From assembly GCA_019456255.1 (NCBI GenBank), contig VRUG01000013.1:1-64000 (forward strand): a stretch of DNA of 64,000 nucleotides, read 5' to 3'. Made by a program: the position numbers and the translations under genes. The notes below the pieces were generated by a model, which worked only from the letters and a program-made list of their open reading frames with translations, made no database searches and had not been told where the DNA came from. Source of the DNA: Planctomycetota bacterium (GTDB lineage Bacteria; Planctomycetota; Phycisphaerae; Sedimentisphaerales; Anaerobacaceae). Shown one piece after another: positions 60,601 through 64,000 of the stretch (its first letter is position 1; each line of letters starts with the position of its first letter).

Positions 60601-61787
60601 TGACTAAGTATGTGATAATAATACCAGACGGCGCAGCTGATGAGCCTATCGAGGAGTTTGACGGTCAGACTGTGTTAGAGGCAGCCGAGATACCGAATAT
60701 GGACAGGGTCAGCAGTCAAGGCAGGCAAGGGATAGTGCAGACGATTCCGAAAGGTATGGATGCAGGCAGTGACATTGCGCAGATGAGTTTGCTGGGTTAT
60801 GACCCGCAAAGATATTATACCGGCAGAGCTCCGATAGAGGCCGTTGCGCAGAATATTAAGCTTGGCCCGGACGACTGGGTTTTTCGCTGCAATCTTATTA
60901 CGATAGTTGACGGTAAAATGGAGGACCATAGTGCCGGGCATATCAGCAGCGAGGAAGGTACGCAACTAATTAAGGATTTGGACGAGCAGCTTGGCAATGA
61001 TGAGATGCGTTTTCATCCCGGAGTTAGTTACCGTCATCTTTTGGTATTTAAAGGTTGTGAGTTTGATATTCATACTTATCCTCCACACGATAATATAGGG
61101 ACTGCGATAGAGAAGATACTTCCTCGGGGCAAAGGTGCAGAGCAGTTGATAGATTTGATGGCGAAGTCTCAGCAGATATTCGCTAATCACGATATAAATA
61201 AAGTTAAGCGAGATTTGGGCGAGAGCCAGACGAGTTCGATATGGCTTTGGGGTCAGGGCCGACGGGCGAAGATGGGCAGCTTTTCCAAGCAGTTCGGCTT
61301 GAAAGGTGCTGCGATTACCGCGGTGGATTTGACGAGAGGTCTGGCGAAACTGATAGGCTTTGATTTGATAGAAGTTGAGGGTGCGACCGGCTTTGTCGAT
61401 ACGAATTATGCGGGCAAGGCAGCAGCAGCGATAGAGGCGCTGGAGAAATATGATATAGTGGTTGTTCATATAGAGGCGCCGGATGAGGCAGGTCACAGCG
61501 GAAACGCGGGATTGAAGAAGCAGGCTGTCGAGCAGATAGATAAGTATGTTGTCGGGCCTATATTAGAAGCGTTGGAGAAATACGAGGATTGGAAGATACT
61601 TGTGGCACCGGACCATCCGACGCCAGTTAATAGTTGTGCACATTCGGACGAACCTGTACCATTTGCGATGGCAGGGACGGGTGTGAGCGGAATTTTGAAT
61701 GCGAATTTTGGTGAATCTAACGCAGCTGAATCAGGATTTATAATTGAAAACGGTCACGAGTTGATGGAATATTTTTTGAAAAGCTAA
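60600..61787 (+). CDS. Archaeal-type phosphoglycerate mutase family protein, probable homoserine kinase
   Basis: 395 residues, start GTG 60600. The alkaline-phosphatase superfamily pattern of ApgM is clear: 'KYVIIIPDGAADEPIEEFDG', 'KGMDAGSDIAQMSLLGYDPQ', 'YYTGRAPIEAVAQNI', 'TAVDLTRGLAKLIG', 'VVVHIEAPDEAGHSGNAG' and 'LVAPDHPTPV'. The gene overlaps hom and precedes lysC by 12 nt. ApgM relatives in this setting are proposed to act as homoserine kinase (a ThrB substitute), and no thrB is seen here. Without the context I would call it apgM. Confidence 0.8.
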   Translation: MTKYVIIIPDGAADEPIEEFDGQTVLEAAEIPNMDRVSSQGRQGIVQTIPKGMDAGSDIAQMSLLGYDPQRYYTGRAPIEAVAQNIKLGPDDWVFRCNLITIVDGKMEDHSAGHISSEEGTQLIKDLDEQLGNDEMRFHPGVSYRHLLVFKGCEFDIHTYPPHDNIGTAIEKILPRGKGAEQLIDLMAKSQQIFANHDINKVKRDLGESQTSSIWLWGQGRRAKMGSFSKQFGLKGAAITAVDLTRGLAKLIGFDLIEVEGATGFVDTNYAGKAAAAIEALEKYDIVVVHIEAPDEAGHSGNAGLKKQAVEQIDKYVVGPILEALEKYEDWKILVAPDHPTPVNSCAHSDEPVPFAMAGTGVSGILNANFGESNAAESGFIIENGHELMEYFLKS

Positions 61788-61799
61788 GCAGAGTAAATT

Positions 61800-63035
61800 A
61801 TGAAAATAATAGTTCAGAAATTTGGCGGAACGAGCGTTGCAAATTCCAAAAAGATCAGGCGTGCCGCTGAGCGTGTAATCGATGCGATTGAAAGAGGATA
61901 CAAGGTCGTGGTTGTCGCGTCAGCACGTGGTAAGCTAACTGATGAGTTGATAGCAGATGCACGTAAATTAAATCCGAACCCTCCGGCTCGTGAGATGGAC
62001 CAGCTTTTAAGTACCGGTGAGATACAGACTGTTGCGTTGTTTGCAATGGCATTGGAGCATATGGGTCATGGTGCGATAAGTTTTACCGGCGGTCAGATTC
62101 AGATGGTGACCGACAATGACCATTCCAAGGCAAGGATAAAGAGTATCGATACAATGCGGATGCGTGAAGAGCTTGAGAGCGGCAAGGTCGTTTTGGTGGC
62201 AGGATTTCAGGGCGTTGATGAGAGCGGTAATATAACGACGCTTGGCAGAGGCGGCTCGGATACGAGTGCGGTTGCGTTGGCAGCGGCACTGGAGGCCGAG
62301 GAATGCGAGATTTATACCGATGTTGACGGGATTTACACCACTGACCCGCGCAAATTCAAACGCGCGGTGAAGATGGAGCAGATAAGTTATGATGAGATGC
62401 TGGAGCTGGCGAGTCTTGGTGCAGGCGTGATGCACAGCAGAGCGATTGAGTTCGGCAAGAAATACAATGTCAGGATTCATGTTCGCAGCAGCAGTGAAAA
62501 TAAGAATGGTACATTAATTACACACGAGGTGCCCCAAATGGAAGAAGTATTGGTTTCCGGAGCTACGATAGAAAAAGAGATGGCGAAGTTAAGCTTGATT
62601 GGTGTTGCCAACAAACCAGGTAACGCGGCAAAGATATTTGCGCATCTGGCACACGCGAAAGTCATAGTTAATGACATTGTTCAAACCGAAGTTAGTACCA
62701 AGAAGGCGAACTTGTCATTTACTACCAGCACATCGGATTTAGCGGCGGCAAAAAAAGCTATCGAAGATATCAAGGAAGAAATAGAGTGCGAGAATGTTTT
62801 CGTTCGCGACGACATTGCCGAGATATCTGTTGTCGGCGTTGGTATGAGAAGTCACTATGGCGTTGCCGAGAAGCTTTTTGGTGCTTTGTCCAAAGCTAAA
62901 GTTAATATTGATTCTATAACGACCAGTGAAATTCGCATCAGCTGCATAGTTGATGACCACCAGGGAGAAATGGCATTAGAGGCGGTTTGTGTTGCGTTTG
63001 AGCTTGATAAACCGGTAGCCGAGCGAAGCAAGTAA
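61800..63035 (+). CDS. lysC: Aspartate kinase
   Basis: 411 residues. Kinase motifs 'IVQKFGGTSVANSKKI', 'GFQGVDESGNITTLGRGGSD', 'EIYTDVDGIYTTDPR', then two ACT domains (about residues 265-405) for Lys/Thr feedback. It phosphorylates aspartate at the head of the Lys/Thr/Met pathway. It follows hom and the mutase-like gene in one operon. Confidence 0.96.
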   Translation: MKIIVQKFGGTSVANSKKIRRAAERVIDAIERGYKVVVVASARGKLTDELIADARKLNPNPPAREMDQLLSTGEIQTVALFAMALEHMGHGAISFTGGQIQMVTDNDHSKARIKSIDTMRMREELESGKVVLVAGFQGVDESGNITTLGRGGSDTSAVALAAALEAEECEIYTDVDGIYTTDPRKFKRAVKMEQISYDEMLELASLGAGVMHSRAIEFGKKYNVRIHVRSSSENKNGTLITHEVPQMEEVLVSGATIEKEMAKLSLIGVANKPGNAAKIFAHLAHAKVIVNDIVQTEVSTKKANLSFTTSTSDLAAAKKAIEDIKEEIECENVFVRDDIAEISVVGVGMRSHYGVAEKLFGALSKAKVNIDSITTSEIRISCIVDDHQGEMALEAVCVAFELDKPVAERSK

Positions 63036-63039
63036 CCCG

Positions 63040-63675
63040 GTGGCTGGCACATCGAAAAAAGCAACGCAGGCGATGAGCAAACGCAAATGTTCTGTGATAC
63101 TTTTCGGGTTTATTATACTTTTAGCATTTCTGGTTTGGGCTGACCGGAGTTTTTACAAAAGCCTTTCAAATAAAAAACCCACCGCTGAAAAGCAAATCAA
63201 ATCATATGACTTTGAGAAGTATCACGGCAAGATTTTTATGGTCGTAAACATTGTAGATGGTGACACGATCGATATAGATATTGCTGATGATAAGTACGAG
63301 CGGACACGGATACGTCTTTGGGGGGTAGATACGCCGGAAACGAAAAATAAAAAATACGGCGTAATGTATTATGGCCCGGAGGCGTCGGAGTTTACGGGCG
63401 ACTTAGTATTAGGTAAGAAGGTGACGGTATATCTTGAGAAGAGGCGAACGCGGGGCAAATACGGCAGGCTTTTAGCTTATGTTCGGTTTGCAGAGGGCGA
63501 TTTTTTGAATGAGATTTTAATATCAGAGGGTTATGGTTACGCTGACAGTCGATTTCGCCATAGTTTCTATAATAAGTACAAACAGCTGGAGTCAACAGCT
63601 CGGAGTAATCGAAAAGGTTTGTGGGGGAAAGTTTTGCCCGACCAAATGCCGGAGTGGAAGAGGAAGCAAGAATAA
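63040..63675 (+). CDS. Membrane-anchored thermonuclease-like protein (SNase domain)
   Basis: 211 residues from GTG 63040; ATG 63073 is an alternative start, and neither has a good SD. One N-terminal membrane helix ('VILFGFIILLAFLVWA', about 19-34) anchors a staphylococcal-nuclease domain: 'VNIVDGDTIDIDIADD', 'TRIRLWGVDTPETKNKKYG', 'GKYGRLLAYVRF' and 'SEGYGYADSRFRH'. Catalytic-type Arg and Glu residues are present. It lies 4 nt after lysC, but a metabolic link is unlikely. Confidence 0.85.
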   Translation: MAGTSKKATQAMSKRKCSVILFGFIILLAFLVWADRSFYKSLSNKKPTAEKQIKSYDFEKYHGKIFMVVNIVDGDTIDIDIADDKYERTRIRLWGVDTPETKNKKYGVMYYGPEASEFTGDLVLGKKVTVYLEKRRTRGKYGRLLAYVRFAEGDFLNEILISEGYGYADSRFRHSFYNKYKQLESTARSNRKGLWGKVLPDQMPEWKRKQE

Positions 63676-63687
63676 AAAAAGAGGATG

Positions 63688-64000
63688 TTATAAATTATAT
63701 TCTTTTATTTTTCTGTATAGCGTTCTCTCTCCGATGCCGAGAATTTTGGCGGCCTTCTCGCGGTTGTTCTCAGTTTTCGCAAGCGTATCTATGATGGCTT
63801 GTTTTTCAAGTTCGTTTAACGAGATGCCTCCCAGGTCGGCGGCATTTTTTGTCGAGGCGGTTAACTTTCTCATCTGATGTATTTCCGGGGGGATGTCATC
63901 GAGGTCGAGCATGTCGGTTTCAGCCATAACGACCATTGTTTTGATACAGTTTTTCAGCTGGCGGATGTTTCCAGGCCAGTCGTAACTCATAAGTACCGCC
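63688..64000 (-). CDS. Sigma-54-dependent activator, C-terminal part (5' end beyond window)
   Basis: Only the last 104 residues are visible. The AAA+ domain end 'MSYDWPGNIRQLKNCIKTMV' is followed by a linker and a Fis-type helix-turn-helix ('NREKAAKILGIGERTLYRKI'). The frame is open to the window edge ('AVLMSYDWPGN'), so the start lies to the right. Sensor domain unknown. Confidence 0.9.
   Translation of the reverse strand, partial: AVLMSYDWPGNIRQLKNCIKTMVVMAETDMLDLDDIPPEIHQMRKLTASTKNAADLGGISLNELEKQAIIDTLAKTENNREKAAKILGIGERTLYRKIKEYNL

Noticed and set aside
1-64000. tRNA, rRNA or tmRNA genes
   Set aside because: I saw no GTTCRANNC T-arm with a matching acceptor stem and no rRNA signature; a tRNAscan and Infernal run would settle it.

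Overview
The window is a compact stretch of a bacterial chromosome of moderate GC content, with about 60 protein genes on both strands and no rRNA or tRNA gene that I can see. It suggests a Gram-negative-type anaerobe of the PVC group, most likely a planctomycete near Phycisphaerae. This placement is inferred from lipid A genes (lpxD, lpxI), a secretin-like protein with a Gly-rich linker, two different GroELs, HEAT/TPR/FG-GAP exported proteins, a rubrerythrin-type protein, and above all an hgcAB pair. It is not proven from one marker.

Layout. 1-3.8 kb (minus): two tandem paralogues sharing an N-terminal repeat region; only the first continues into a secretin-like half. 3.9-5.5 kb: tsaB and two small membrane proteins. 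5.9-11.7 kb: a chaperone operon groEL1-groES-groEL2-dnaJ-grpE-fmdB. 11.8-15.6 kb (minus): an accessory island with a beta-class DNA methyltransferase, a NucS/DUF91-type nuclease, and three small or unknown genes, bracketed by copies of a short dispersed repeat. 16-18.3 kb (minus): ECF sigma factor, anti-sigma factor and isochorismatase-like hydrolase, with an ECF-type promoter upstream of the sigma gene. 18.4-24.2 kb (minus): nine tightly spaced genes running Cys-rich membrane protein, CcdA-like protein, hgcA, hgcB, SDR, pgsA, ribBA, lipoprotein. HgcA has the complete cap-helix motif and HgcB has two 4Fe-4S motifs plus a terminal Cys pair, so this should be a mercury methylator.

24.3-31.6 kb: an acyltransferase, pdxJ-dapA, a glycosyltransferase, a metallophosphoesterase, a ferritin-like protein, a DUF6941-like protein and panB. 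31.6-32.1 kb: a long intergenic region with a candidate small RNA ending in a strong terminator. 32.2-40.5 kb: an amino-acid permease fused to a PTS EIIA domain, small genes, a MATE exporter, a transglutaminase/TPR protein, a candidate structured RNA and an FG-GAP protein. 40.6-42.5 kb: lpxD-lpxI. 42.5-46.8 kb (minus): the classic thrS-infC-rpmI-rplT-pheS operon, with infC starting at ATT. 47-54 kb: a membrane-anchored GspE/PilB-like ATPase with a CvpA-like protein, a HEAT protein, a HAMP protein, a CCA-adding enzyme and rsmD. 54-58.3 kb: a GH2 lipoprotein, a HYExAFE protein, hisS and a YkgJ-type cysteine-cluster protein. 58.4-63.7 kb: an rluA-type gene and hom-aPGAM-lysC, where the phosphoglycerate-mutase-like protein probably acts as homoserine kinase, then a nuclease. 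The window ends inside a sigma-54 activator.

Many genes have a readable vegetative promoter (TTGnnn, 16-18 bp, TAnnnT). Several starts are non-standard (TTG, CTG, ATT), and two genes look leaderless.
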